A DNA stretch of 64,000 nt. It comes from Metallyticus violacea. Lineage: Eukaryota; Arthropoda; Insecta; Mantodea; Metallyticidae. Within the stretch, counting starts at the first letter, position 1. Each line of letters opens with the position of its first letter. Below, one piece after another: positions 50,693-62,487 of this stretch. The position numbers were made by a program, and so were the translations under genes. Below the pieces are notes generated by a model. It made no database searches, had not been told where the DNA came from, and saw nothing but the letters and a program-made list of their open reading frames with translations. The stretch is from positions 181,572,541-181,636,540 of the forward strand of contig CM060846.1 in the NCBI GenBank assembly GCA_030762175.1. The letters are read 5' to 3'.

Positions 50693-51486
50693 TCAATTTC
50701 CCCTTGTTTCAAATATTTTATTTTCATGGAGACACCCTTCGTCTTGTGATATACTGAACGTTTTTAAATTAATGACCAACAAAATATGTATTCATCATTA
50801 ATAAGCACAATCACTATTATCGCGTTCATAACCATTTGGTATGGCTGCAGAAAACGTGAAGCTTGAGGGATACTTCATCTATCTGAACACTGAAGGCAAC
50901 GTGCAATCTGAAAGAGCACCACCACTAAAGGAACCAATAACTGTTTACTAGACCACCTACAAGAACAAAGTTCGACATTTTTCTACTCTTATAATATGTT
51001 CAAAATATAATAATATGTTCATCTATGTTATACTCATTTCAAGAAAGACTGACCACGTTTCTTTAATTTTCGGAAATAAGGCTGATATACCCCCCATTAA
51101 CTCTCCTAGTAAAATTATATATAAGTAAAATTATAGAAACAAAGGCCAGATATTCTTCTTATCCATTTGATGAGATACTGCTATTTCGTATACCGCGATA
51201 TGCTCTAAATTAACTGTGTCAATAAAGCGAGACAGATGTCTTGTGTTCATGCCATTAGAACGCTACTCATTCTATTAATGCTCCTAGAGAGAATAAGCAA
51301 GGAAAAATAAGCTCTACTCGGAAACAGTTAAAATGTGAGAGCACGTAAACACAAATAGCTACTCAATTTCAACCTACCAGTTCTTATAACATTTCACTGA
51401 TAACTGTGCAACTATGAATAATAAGCCCCTAGGATAACTTAAATGTAATATAACATGCGGTTTTCAAACGATAGCTGGCCTATTTC
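50693..51486. other. AT-rich stretch, nothing recognised
   Basis: No coding frame or repeat was identified. Confidence 0.5.
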
Positions 51487-51762
51487 TACCGCCAGGGTGG
51501 CCGAGATCGTTAAGGCGCGGACTTTGAGCGCAAAGTCCGTGGTTTGGTTCCCACCATGACTGTCCTCCCTGACTAACATTTTTATAGGTTTTTCTCATTC
51601 CTCAAAAATGGCAAAGGCCGGGGAGGTACCTTAACTTAGGCCTGGAACACTTCCTTCCTTAAAACATCTTTTTTCAGTTTATGATTTCATCTTATCCATT
51701 ATCAATGTCCACTGTTTGTGGTGCCTCAGTACTTAAAATTGGCGTCAATCACTATTTAAAAA
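51487..51762 (+). mobile_element. SINE-2 copy d
   Basis: A full SINE-2. The head is TACCGCCAGGGTGGCCGAGA with box A, and box B is mutated (GGTTTGGTTCC). The body has GTACCTTAACTTAGGCCTGG. The terminal hairpin has decayed. Confidence 0.85.
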
Positions 51763-52431
51763 GTGATATTTTTCAGATATATCTAAATACTAAGGGAATG
51801 TATATATAAACGTGAGTACTTTGATTTGATTATGTTCATTTAATTTTTTGTTGCTAAGCAAAACTACACGTTTTGATACCTGCGGAAAACCTCAAATTAA
51901 ATATTAAATTGTTACAAAATATTTTATTCAAATATAATAATTTATTGTTTCAAAATGAAAATACTGATGTAACTCATTGCAGTTTTTTCAATATTGAAGA
52001 TAGATTCAAAATATATATAGAACGTTTTTCTTTGAAAATACCTACAATAATAAAACATAAATTAGTATTAGAATGCAGAAAATGGCCAGTCTTGGTGGCC
52101 TGAGGAGCTCCTCTCTGGAAAAAAGAATAGTGGATTCAAAGCAGGCCAAATATGATAAATTGTTCCGAATGAAAACATCAACAGGGTAACAACAACAATA
52201 CTATGGGGGAGTCTTAAGTCACGAGCCCCTTATCGTAAATTTACTGCAATTTAAAGAAGTATTTCCCTAAAAGTAGAGTTCCCTAATCAAAATTTGCGGT
52301 CATTTCACGTCAAAATAATGCCTTAACATTGCACTTGAAGCGATGGACTTACCATGTATCTCCTTAACTGCTGTGAATGCCTAGTGTAATTAAATACCTT
52401 AATGGTTTATATGGTGCATCAGAACCCGGAA
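51763..52431. other. AT-rich stretch, nothing recognised
   Basis: A 76-codon frame (51,873-52,103) is AT-driven and has no recognisable domain. Confidence 0.5.
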
Positions 52432-52685
52432 ACCGCTACGGGAGGCCGAGATCGTTAAGGCACGGATCTCGTGAGCGGAAGGTCTGGGGTTCGAATCCCG
52501 CCAAGACCATCTTCCATGACTGATGTTTTTTCCAGGTTTTTCTCAGTCCTCATAAATGGTAAATACTAGAGAGGTACCCTAAATTTAGGTCTGGAACGTT
52601 TCCTTCCTTAAAAAATCCTTTCCCAATAAATCATTTCATCCCATGTATCATTAGTGTTCACCGCCTGTGGTACGTGTAGTAAATG
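52432..52685 (+). mobile_element. SINE-2 copy e
   Basis: The head, ACCGCTACGGGAGGCCGAGA, and box B, GGGGTTCGAATCCCG, are intact, giving the best pol III promoter of the family here. The body is typical. The copy ends early in GCCTGTGGTACGTGTAGTAA, so the hairpin is incomplete. Confidence 0.87.
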
Positions 52686-55181
52686 ATCTTGTAATATCTT
52701 GTAGTAAATGATGATTCCGCCCAATTCATGATTACATACCCCATATGTTTTGAAACTTTATAACAGAAAATAAACTGCAATTTTATCCTAGACAATACTT
52801 CTATTTAAACAAAAACCAGATAATCTCAGAAGTATTAGTTTCAAATATAATACCAAGACACCACAAATAATAGTTTTACTAACGTTCACAAAATTAAATG
52901 CTATATCAATTTTTAACCAACTAAAGGAGTTCGTTTATTAAATAAAAAATTCTCTTACATTTGAAATAACTGACGGTGGAACTACATTACTATGGTGACA
53001 ATTGGATTCATGTGATTTCAAGGATGCGTAAAATGCGTTAAATCTGCAAGAGTAAACCAGTGGTTTAACGTGAATTCAAGTCTCTCCATTAAGCCTGTGG
53101 TTTTAAATGACTCTCCTTATATGATGTAAAATAGCTACAACTGAGATTATGGTTTAAAATAAGTAAACTTAAGGGGCTAGTTGCTGAAAGAATTTAGCAT
53201 GATGAATATAAATAATAAACACATAATGAATGATATTCAATCAATACTTATCTTAATTCCATATTTATTCCATTTGAATGATGCGTTTAAAGAGACTTTA
53301 TGAAATGTGAAATTAATAATTTTCTATAGGTAATTTCTTCAATTTGCACATAAATACTTTGTGGCTCAGAAAATACCGGTCGGTAACGATCAGTCAACCT
53401 GAAGTATGCATAAAGCAAGTCATGGGGCCGGGTGTTTGTGGGCCACGCTATACAAATCCATATTTTTATGTATACAAAATCTGCGTTTCAAAAAAATATT
53501 AAGTCCACACCTTTAATATTTTGGTGGTTTCACATGAACTGCAGATCATGGTAATAGCTGCTTACAGTAAAATTGACCAATAAGCTCGCCATCACTCATT
53601 CTTGGTAGCGCTCATTTAAACCTGACATGAGATAATATTTTAAACTTAATTTCTCAAAACTCTTATTTCTGTATATCAAGTTTTCAAAGGAGTACTATTG
53701 TAGATAAATTAACTTGATATGTATGTGAAGTGTTTAAATTATATACTGACTTATGTAGTGCATCAGGATTCTATTATACGTTAGACACCTCAAAATATTG
53801 CGTATAAAAGTACAGGAAATTTAGACAATGTTTTCAGATATATATACATACATTCAATGATGCAAAATTGCATGAAATCCCCCACGATGTAATGAACTCA
53901 CTTAGCGACTTTCATTTCCTAATATCTATGATTGCATCTCGCAGTAGTGACTCGACTATCGTGTGATTAATAATTCAACAGTAGTACAGTGCGTGAGTCT
54001 CGTTCGTAAATATTGAACATCTGGTTCATTTAAATCATACCCAGTGTATTTAATAATGACTTTTGTAAAAATTGTAAACCTTTTAAGTGCTGCATAGAGA
54101 AGTTGATTAAAAATTTGGGGATAACAGATAGCCCTTTCACACAACATCTAGATGACCCAATGAAAATATAAATGATGAAAATGAACCTATTTTGATGTCC
54201 CCATTAACATAATTACGAAGCCTTTATGTAGAGAGTAATATGCCACATTCTACGTGTCAGGCAACAGATAAAATTTACACCTAAGCGCTTGCCGTGCGTC
54301 AGGTGTTGATGTTAATGATGAATTAATGAAATGCGAACACATGCGCAAAAACGTGTTCGACTTTGTTTATTATTTAGAGATTAGCTTACTCAGAATCCTC
54401 TATTTTAGAAGCTTATTGATTTGGATATTAAATAACATTTCATCTCAGCTAGTAGTAAACTCTCAAAATACCGGCAAGTAAGTGACAGAAAACCAACGTG
54501 CTGTGCAATGAGACAGGCTATTTTGCGTCACATATGAATCTCATACCTTCACCAAATACAGTCGCTCGAGATACTCTCCCATTATATCTTGGGAGATGAA
54601 GGTCTTTCAGGTCGACAGACAAGCACGCCTCTCTCAGCTTTGAATGGGTGAAGATTGGGCTCGAGATATCCGGAAGATAAGTTGTCTCATGAATGCTGAG
54701 TACTTTTTTTTCACTTGAGCATTTTTTAATTGCTTTTAATATAACCTATACCCTTAAGGACCCGATATTCTTTTGGTGAGATTTAAACGTGTGAGAAATT
54801 TCTACCCAGCAGGTTTCTTAAGCACATTTCTTTAAGATTTCAGTTTGCTTAACTGTTAGCAAAATTATAAATAAATAATTCACATTGGAGTCACCCCTTA
54901 AAATGTTCTTTGGGCTTACCGTTTGAAAATTAGGTGTTGCTTTTAAAATATGTTTTTTAGCTTTGCTGGTTTTACTGTTCGTATTTCGCTAAGCAGCAGT
55001 TCCATGTACACGTATCGTTCATCAGGATCCAAATTCGGGCCTCCAACATTCTATTTGTTTATGCTTCTAAGAGTGTTCTCCTAACTATTAAAATTTTGAA
55101 TTGAACTTAACTTCGACGCCAGCAATTCACATTTTCATTAGGCTTATTGTTTTAAATATGATCACTCCTTTTAGATACTTT

Positions 55182-55183
<2 letters not shown>
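52686..55183. other. AT-rich stretch, nothing recognised
   Basis: No coding frame with recognisable features, no tRNA-like boxes and no shared repeats were found. Confidence 0.5.

Positions 55184-55217
<34 letters not shown>
55184..55217. repeat. (ATT)n microsatellite
   Basis: Eleven ATT units. Confidence 0.93.
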
Positions 55218-55361
55218 TTGCTTTTACGGTTTTGCTCTTTTCACATTCCAATAAGCAGCTAATCAATGTGCGTGTATCATTATTAACGATTCAAGTCATG
55301 GCACATTATCTCATTCTTCAATTAAAGCTAACTTTTGATGAATTGCGTGGCAGTTGCAAAC

Positions 55362-55640
55362 TACCGTTACGAGTGGCCGAGGTCAATAAGGCGTGTAGTC
55401 GTGACCGGGAAGTTTGGGGTTCAAATCCCGCCAGGGCAGTCCTCCCTGCCTGAGGTTTTTTCCAGGTTTTCCTCAGTCCTCATACATGGCAAATGCCGAG
55501 GAGGTACCCTAAACTTAGGCCTGGAACGCTTCCTTCCTTAAAAGAAAATCCTTTCCCAAATATTATTTCATCTCATGTATCATCAGCGTACATAGCCTGT
55601 GGTGCCTGAGTAGTAAAAACACTAAACACTATTAAAAAAG
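55362..55640 (+). mobile_element. SINE-2 copy f
   Basis: A full-length copy: TACCGTTACGAGTGGCCGAG head, box B GGGGTTCAAATCCCG, body with GTACCCTAAACTTAGGCCTG. The 3' end is GCCTGTGGTGCCTGAGTAGT followed by AAAAACACTAAACAC. Part of the terminal stem is lost. Confidence 0.88.
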
Positions 55641-57551
55641 TTCAAAATTGTAAATATTCATCTACTTTGCGCTAGTTTTATTTTAATAAATGGTATGTGT
55701 TAAGCATATGGTAGATGCTAAACATGTTTAATATGGTTAAGTTTTATAATTCTAAATAAGAGCGTTATAGTTGTTACAGCTTAACTTGTTTTTTTCTGTT
55801 TTTTTATTTGGCGTGAGAGTGTGTATGTATTTTTGGACATATTTAAGAAAAGTAAATTAATTTATGTATTATTGGATCGTAGTCAATCAGATGAAAATTT
55901 TACATATCTTCCATCCCTTCTTTCTCACTTTTCACAATACCAGAAGTTTCCCAATTTGTTAAAAGTTAATTAATGAGTATTTTGTTTACTTGTCTTAGAT
56001 TGCGCTGCATAATTTGAGCGACCTCATCTAGTCCCATTGCCCATGTTACGGCTCGCATCTATCATTAAATTAAGAGCACTATTTTGGCTCTTACTGATTC
56101 TTCCAGATCAGAACACCTTCAACTTTGACATAAATTGAAACACAACACCTAGCCTTATCGGAGAAACTTATGTCGATGACTTACAATCACAGGCTAGCAA
56201 AACTGATATGGGTATTGGGGAGGTTACGCACCTTTAATAAGCTCCTTTGCTCCTTTACATTTGCGACTTTTGAATGTAGTTCATCGCTTACAGGCCTGTT
56301 GGAAAGGGCTCGTTCCTTACAGGCTCACACTGTTGAATAATAACTAAATGCTCTGAGCTTTTTGTACATTTTGTCAACGAGCTGATTTATATGTGTTTCC
56401 AGTAGAATTTCTTTACAGTTGGTTTCAGGGCGAGTGTAAGGCATTTCGGTCCCCACCTTATGTGCAAATTGCACAATTTCACAACAGATTGTTCAGGCGT
56501 TTCAGGTACTTCTTCCGCTTCGCTTTAAGGTTCAGTTAATGTAGGAACATTTTACCATAGACGATGGAAGTGTAACTTGTTACAACAGCGAGATACAGCC
56601 CTTTGCCAAGATGCTTCAGCTTCCTATGACGGAGAGTGAGAAATAGACATTATGTACCTAGCCTCTCAATTTTGAGAGTATGTTTTTGCACGGGAATAAG
56701 ATCGTTAAAGACGTCTCTTGATGTACCATGGATTTACCATAATCTTTTATTGGGGCTAAAGAAATTTCACTGAGTTATGGGGTCAGTTTGATCTGCATCT
56801 ATGTCATTATTGCAAGACTGTGCATTGGCGCGTTGTTGGCACAAGATTGCTATAAAGGGCAGAACGTTCCATCTGAGATAATTGCAACGTAACAGAAGCC
56901 AAGGTTTTCAGAGAGTTATTTTCCTCTGGTATAAGACATTAATTGTTACTTAATGAATGCCGGATAATTTGGTTTTCTTTCGCCGAATTCAACTTGTTTA
57001 TTGTGCGTAAGTCGTGCTATCTTTAATTAGTGCTAATGTTCGCCTCGTTTGCTGTCTTCTTCTGTAAATTTGTGCCAAAACAATGAAAAGTTACGCTCTC
57101 TTTGATATATTTGTTTTCCTTTATACATTGCTCACATTTTCTGTATGGAATAAACTGATTTTAGGTGAAATTAGGAGTATATTTTATAATTTTAACTCGT
57201 ATGTTACTCAATACCATTGTATATATTTCCAATTTTCCTTTGATTCCCGGATGTTAGACTTTATAAGTGCCAGTAATAGTAATGGATGATTTATTGCTCC
57301 AGTTTTAGAACACATTCAAATAAATACAACTGTCGTATGGGCCTTACGGCCGTACATGATAATATCGCCCTTATAACAAACAAAACGTTTATACACATAC
57401 ATAAAAATGTACATGCATACATACAAATACACAATTACTTCTAAATATTTACATTTTCTATTAATAATTTTATATACAAATACATAAACATGAATGGAAC
57501 CCTTATTCTTGAGCGTCCCTTCCATTTACTCACACCTTCTCTCCAACTCCC
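55641..57551. other. Gene-free stretch with a possible old LINE relic
   Basis: Within 56,040-56,760 the minus strand translates, with frame changes, into short pieces resembling the post-catalytic part of a LINE reverse transcriptase, such as LAKGLYLAVVTSYTSIVYGK followed by a basic LNLKAKRKKYLKRL. This is weak and would be a family other than copies A-F. The rest shows nothing. Confidence 0.25.
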
Positions 57552-57845
57552 CCCCTCAGGGGCCCAATTTTTTGGGTACGGGGCGTAGCGACCCCGAGGC
57601 ACCCGAGCTGCTCCCTCAGGTCCGTGCTCAGCGCGGTTTTATTTCGCCTCTTTTATTGTTTTATTTGTCCTACCTCCCTGCTTTTGTCTGATGGGTGCCC
57701 CCATGTATGACGCGGTAAAATGTGACTGGGTAACGGCGTAACTCCCAGCACAGGGTTATCACGTAGGATGGGATCGTATCCCCTGGTAAAGGCCAGGCCC
57801 GCGGAAGGGCGATTGCATGAGTTGTTTAACTTCCTGCAGGCGATT

Positions 57846-59335
57846 TGGTTATTAATCGTACAGAAGATAGTCAGTCGTTTACGAAAGTAAATCCATTTAA
57901 GATTCAGAAGGGCAATGATGCCATAGCTGGACCCGTTAAGTTGTACCCGTCTACGCAACGGATCACTTTTGGTGGAGACACTTGGGATGTCTCAAAGCAA
58001 CTCATTGCTCAAGGCGACGCTACTCCACGGTTATCTCGTCCATGTTGAGAAACATAAGACAATGAATTCGTCGCGAGGAGTTGTTACCACCAATGTTCTA
58101 GACGGAATGTCCGACCCGGAAATCCAGAGTTGTCTGGAAGACCAAGGGGGTTCACATCTGTTTATCGTGTACAGGCAAGGAAAGAGGGGGAATTACAGCT
58201 GACCCGGACTCTTTTCCTCACCTTTGTTAGGATCGAATTGCAGCAGAGGATAAAGGCGCGCTACTTTTTTTTTCATTGATTTATTTATGGACACTCTTTA
58301 ACATCTATGATCATCAGTGTCCCATTCAACTAAGGGCGTGAAACGGCCGGCAAATTTTGCTCTTTCAGGCTGGAGGTTCTTTTTCGTGCCGCAACTGTAC
58401 GACACGGGACCCACAGCTTTACTTCCATTCCGAAGGAAGCCATACTTAGGATTTTTACGCCCGAAAAAAACATCGGTCCTGGCCGGGTTCGAACCCACGA
58501 TCTTGGGTATAGGAGGCAAGTATAGTAACCACTACACCACCAGGACCAACAAGGCGGGCTACGAGTTGATAGAAGTGCGCCCATATATACCGAGTCCGTT
58601 ATATTTTCAGTGTCAACGTTTTGGACACACTCGCATATCCTGTAAGAGCGCCGTTTCCATCTGTGCAACCTGCGGTCAATCAAGTCACGAAGGAGCATGT
58701 CCATCCGCTCCTGGCTGCGTCAACTGCAACGGTGATCATCCAGCCTCGCCCCGCGATTGCCCTCATTTTAGAGAGGAGCGCTGTATCCAGGAGATCCGGG
58801 TGAAGGATAAACTCTCCTTTACTGAAGCCCGGAAGCGATTCCAATCTCGCCAACCTGTCGTGCCTAAGACCGGCACCTACAGCGCAGCAGGTTCTTTTGC
58901 GTCCAAGAATTGCGATAGCAATACGCGGACTGCGACCTTGTCTTTACACGGGTCCCAATTACGCCTAGTTCTCCAAAGCCTTCAACCGTGAAGCCCAAAG
59001 CGATAGTTTTTAATGCCCCTGAAATTAAGTTCACGACGAGTATTACGCGAACGGAGTTTTTAAAGCCGTCAACTCAGGTAGAGAAGAAAAAGAGCCCTTC
59101 TCCTCCTTCGAGGTCACGCTCCCAAGATGGGAGCAAACCCGCTAGGCGGTCACCGTCGCCGCCTATACCCATATCCAACCGATTCCAGGCGTTGGAATCG
59201 GCGGATGCTTCCCAGTGGGAGAGCCCTCCCTCTGAGGAGGTCATGGAGCAGGATGTGCCTGCTCCAGAAAAACCACCGAGCCCCAAGCCAATGAAAAAAC
59301 GACGTTTGATTCGCCCTGGACCTTCCAAAAAGTAA
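57846..59335 (+). pseudogene. LINE F ORF1, split by a SINE
   Basis: The N-terminal part (57,846-58,252) contains VNPFKIQKGNDAI and NSSRGVVTTNVLDGMSDPEI with a frameshift near 57,970. After the SINE come three knuckles: Y-F-Q-CQRFGHTRISC (first Cys changed to Tyr), CATCGQSSHEGAC and CVNCNGDHPASPRDC (both intact). A basic/helical block (IQEIRVKDKLSFTEARKRFQ) follows, then a Pro/Ser-rich tail with SNRFQALE and the C-terminus IRPGPSKK, stop at 59,333-59,335. There is one more frameshift near 58,990. The start codon is deleted. Confidence 0.88.
58265..58550 (-). mobile_element. SINE-1 copy f inserted in LINE F ORF1
   Basis: A complete SINE-1 on the minus strand with a 12-bp target-site duplication: AAGGCGCGCTAC (58,253-58,264) and AAGGCGGGCTAC (58,551-58,562). 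Box A and box B (GGGTTCGAACCC) are intact. The terminal stem GGACACT/AGTGTCC (58,289-58,295 with 58,316-58,322) is perfect although both sides differ from other copies. The poly(A) side reads as a T-run at 58,266-58,273. It is younger than the LINE it sits in. Confidence 0.95.
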
Positions 59336-59372
59336 GGTGGTGAATTTTTAGCATATTTTATCTAATTTAACA

Positions 59373-62145
59373 ATGGCTTTCCTTTCGTGCAATGTGCGTG
59401 GTCTTCGTAGTCGAAGACCTGACCTCGAGTTAATTTTACGCTCTACTGACCCTGCGCTTGTGTGTCTCCAAGAGACCAAACTTCGCCCACAGGATTCTTT
59501 TAATTTACGCGGTTACTCTTCGGTGAAATTTGAACTCCCTCCCGAAGATGGCACTCGCGCTCACGGCGGAGTTTTAATTTTATTTCGCCATGAGTGTACA
59601 GTACTTCCTTACAGCTCCAGACTCCTCTACAAGCTGCTGCAGCTACAATTCACTTCTCTGGCCTTAGTTTTTCCATCTGCAGTATATACTTGCCTCATCT
59701 GATACAGTCACATCGAATGATCTTGAAGATATCTTTTTTCAGCTACCACCCCCTGTCCTACTTTTGAGGGATTTTTAATGCCCACCATCCCCTATGGTGT
59801 TTCACCTCCGAGTGTGCAAGGGGTAGCCCATTAGCCGACTTTATGGATATTCACAATCTTCTACTGGTAAATACTGGTCAACCTACATATATTTCAGACA
59901 GTACTCAGAGTTTTTAACATTTGGACTTATCCTTTTGTTCTGTTTCACTATCTGTACATTTTACTTGGAATGTCCTCTCTGATTCATACTCTAGTGACCA
60001 CTTTCCGTGTCCGAATAATGTACTTTCTTTTCAAGCACATTCTTAGCGCGCGCCAAAATGGTTCATTGAAAAGCGAATTGGCCTCCCTTTCGACCTATGG
60101 CCAAATTTTCAGGGTGTGAATTTCCATCAATTGACGTCGTGATCGAACACCTCCGTACGGTCATCATCACAGCCGCAGATCAGGCTATTCCCCAGTCGTA
60201 TTGTCACCCCATACGCTTACCGGTTCCCTGGTGGATCGATGAATGGGATGCTTTGCGTGATCGCCGAGGTGCTCTCCGAGCTTTTTGTCGCCACCCTACT
60301 TCTGCAAACATAATACGCTCTAAACAACTGCGCGCCAAATGCCGCCTAGTCATTAAGGATGGCAAAAAGGCTTCTTGAATTGCTTTTACCTTTTCTTTTA
60401 AATGCACAACGCCTTCATCCGTAGTTTGGGAACGGCTACGCCGCCTTGCGGGCAAACCTAGATTTACGCCCATACCCGGTCTAAAGTTATGGAATCGAGT
60501 GCTTACCACTCCGATCGACGTTGCCAATATTTTAGGACGCACCTTCGTTGATGTTTCGAGCTCCGCCAATTACCCTGCTTCATTTCGCGCGTTAAAGGAG
60601 CAGGTGGAGTCCAAGGGTTTCTCTTTTGCTTCCGACCATCGGGAGTGCTATAACGTTCCTTTTACCCCCAGGGAACTGGAGCATGCGCTTTCCACCCCAT
60701 GACATTGCGCACCGGGGCCAAATGGCATTCATGTTGCTATGTTGCAGCATATGTCAGCAGAAGGCAAAGCTTTTTTACTACGGACTTTTAATTTTATTTG
60801 GTGTAATGGCACATTTCCTAGCGCCTGGCGAGTGGCCACCGTCATTCCTATACCTAAGCCTGGAAAAGAACCACACCTTCCTTCCAGTTACCGTCCGAAT
60901 TCCCTCACCACGTGCGTCTGCAAGGTGTTGCAACGCATGATTAACGGGCGGCTTATGTGGTGTTTGGAATCGAGGCATTTATTGACGAACCCTTAGTGCG
61001 GTTTTCGGCGTCATCGTTCCTCTATCGATCATGTTATATCTCTTTCAACCCACATAATGGACGGCTTTAAACGGAAGTGCCAGACGATCGCCGTATATTT
61101 TGATTTGGAGAAGGCGTATGATACCTGCTGGAGAGGCGGTATCCTTCGAATACTTTACCATTGGCGTATAGGTGGCCGTATGTCCGTTTTTATTCAGGTA
61201 TTTATGAAAGACCTGATGTCGCGTGGGACATTTTAATGTTTGCGTGGGATCAGTTTTATCGTCTAGTTTTACTCAAGAGAGCGGTGTATCTCAGGGCTCG
61301 GTACTTAGTTGCACACTGTTTGCCATTGCTATCAATTCCATCACTGAGTGTTTACCGCCAGGAATACAATCGTCGTTGTTCGTTTACAATTTTGCCATCA
61401 ATCTTTCCTCTCGGAGAACATGTCTCTTGGAAACAATGCCTCCAATGCTGTCTGGACCTTTACGCTTGGAGTGTGAATCACGGGTTCCGTTTCTCCGTAG
61501 AGAAGGCCATCTGCTTGAAATTCTGGCGCTATAAAGAGTATCCATCTCCGTCATTCGGTCTTGGCCCAGATGCTCTGGCTTTGGCAGACGAAGTTCGATT
61601 CCTTGGCTTAATATTTGACAGGAAGTTATGCTGGTCATCGTATATAGCACTACTCAGAGGCAAGTGTGAACGTTCTCTTTGTATTTTACGTGTTTTAATT
61701 GGCACATCTTGGGGAGCTGACCGGACTATTCTTTTCCGTTTTTATCCATCTCTAATCCGGTCAAAACTAGATTATGGCTGTATAGTCTGCGGCTCAGCGC
61801 GACCTTCTGTTCTTCGTCCCGCTAACCCGATTCACCACCGGGGTATCCGTGTAGCCATTGGAGCCATCCCAACCAGTCCTGTGTTAAGTTTATGTACGGA
61901 GTCTGGAGAACCTCCGTTGTTTTATCTTCGGGATGCTTTACTTTCTGCGTATGGTTGTCGACTGGCTGCGCAACCTCGTCATCCCACGAACGAGCCGTTT
62001 TTTAATATGTCTTTGGATAGTTTTTAATCTGCTCGGAGTTTTTCTCCTAATCCTGCTGGCTTTCGTTTTCGGGAAATTTTTCGGACGTTGGACTTCGAGT
62101 TACCTGCTTTTTTCTTGGCCGGGGAAACTTCTTCTCCCCCCCTTG
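59373..62145 (+). pseudogene. LINE F ORF2 (EN and RT), broken and 3'-truncated
   Basis: The endonuclease starts MAFLSCNVRGL (Trp before Asn changed to Cys) and LQETK. The frame breaks near 59,600, and the GDFNAHH region is degraded to a stop-containing stretch (59,760-59,790). RT: VIPIPKPGKEPHLPSSYRP (60,840-60,900), FDLEKAYD (61,100), and a motif B region in a shifted frame (GVSQGSVLS, 61,285). Motif C reads FVYNFA, so both catalytic Asp residues are gone. Several frameshifts follow. The thumb region (FLGLIFDRKLCWSS, LDYGCIV) is readable to the break at 62,145; RNase H is absent. Confidence 0.9.
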
Positions 62146-62199
62146 CACATTTATCCTCGTTGCAGGCGTATAGCGAGATGTGTCGTGCCACCACCTCTT

Positions 62200-62487
62200 C
62201 TAGTATTGTTTTAAAGATGCTGTAAGGAATGTATCCATTATTGAAATGTATTCAATTTTGACTTTCCTTGTTGTATCCTTCAAATTTATGATTCCAAGGA
62301 TACGGACTCGCAAAATGGAAGGTTTGTACAAAATCTTGCCAGTAATGAACAATTCATTTATTATTGTTTCCTTGCTGTTGCCCCTGAGGGCCTCAAAGTC
62401 CACCACTGGACTTCCTTCCATTGCAATCATGCACAGAAAACTGACGATGAAAAAATAACGGTACTTACTTTTATACCAGGCAGGCAT
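62200..62487 (-). CDS. Unidentified ORF in the Polinton block
   Basis: A 95-codon frame downstream of the protease on the same strand. It overlaps the protease's last ~20 codons in another frame. After a hydrophobic stretch (YFFIVSFLCMIAM) it continues EGSPVVDFEALRGNSKETII, a soluble-looking segment, and ends basic. Closely packed genes are usual in Polintons, so it may be a short or broken accessory gene. A GTAAGT at about 62,467 could also make it an exon or intron edge. I do not recognise a family. Confidence 0.35.
   Translation of the reverse strand: MPAWYKSKYRYFFIVSFLCMIAMEGSPVVDFEALRGNSKETIINELFITGKILYKPSILRVRILGIINLKDTTRKVKIEYISIMDTFLTASLKQY

Larger units (their letters stand above)
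57552..62145 (+). mobile_element. LINE copy F, 5'-complete but missing its 3' end
   Basis: It starts with the same hairpin as copy D and follows D through ORF1 and ORF2. It differs by a deletion of about 225 bp spanning the end of the 5' UTR and the ORF1 start (at about 57,846), a SINE-1 insertion (58,265-58,550), and an abrupt end at 62,145, just before the RNase H domain. LINEs normally lose 5', not 3', sequence, so the missing RNase H and 3' UTR point to a later deletion or rearrangement that joined it to the Polinton block. Confidence 0.92.

Noticed and set aside
52432..52510. Functional tRNA gene
   Set aside because: The A and B boxes are good, but the sequence is the head of SINE-2, repeated elsewhere with the same body, and does not fold as a complete tRNA.
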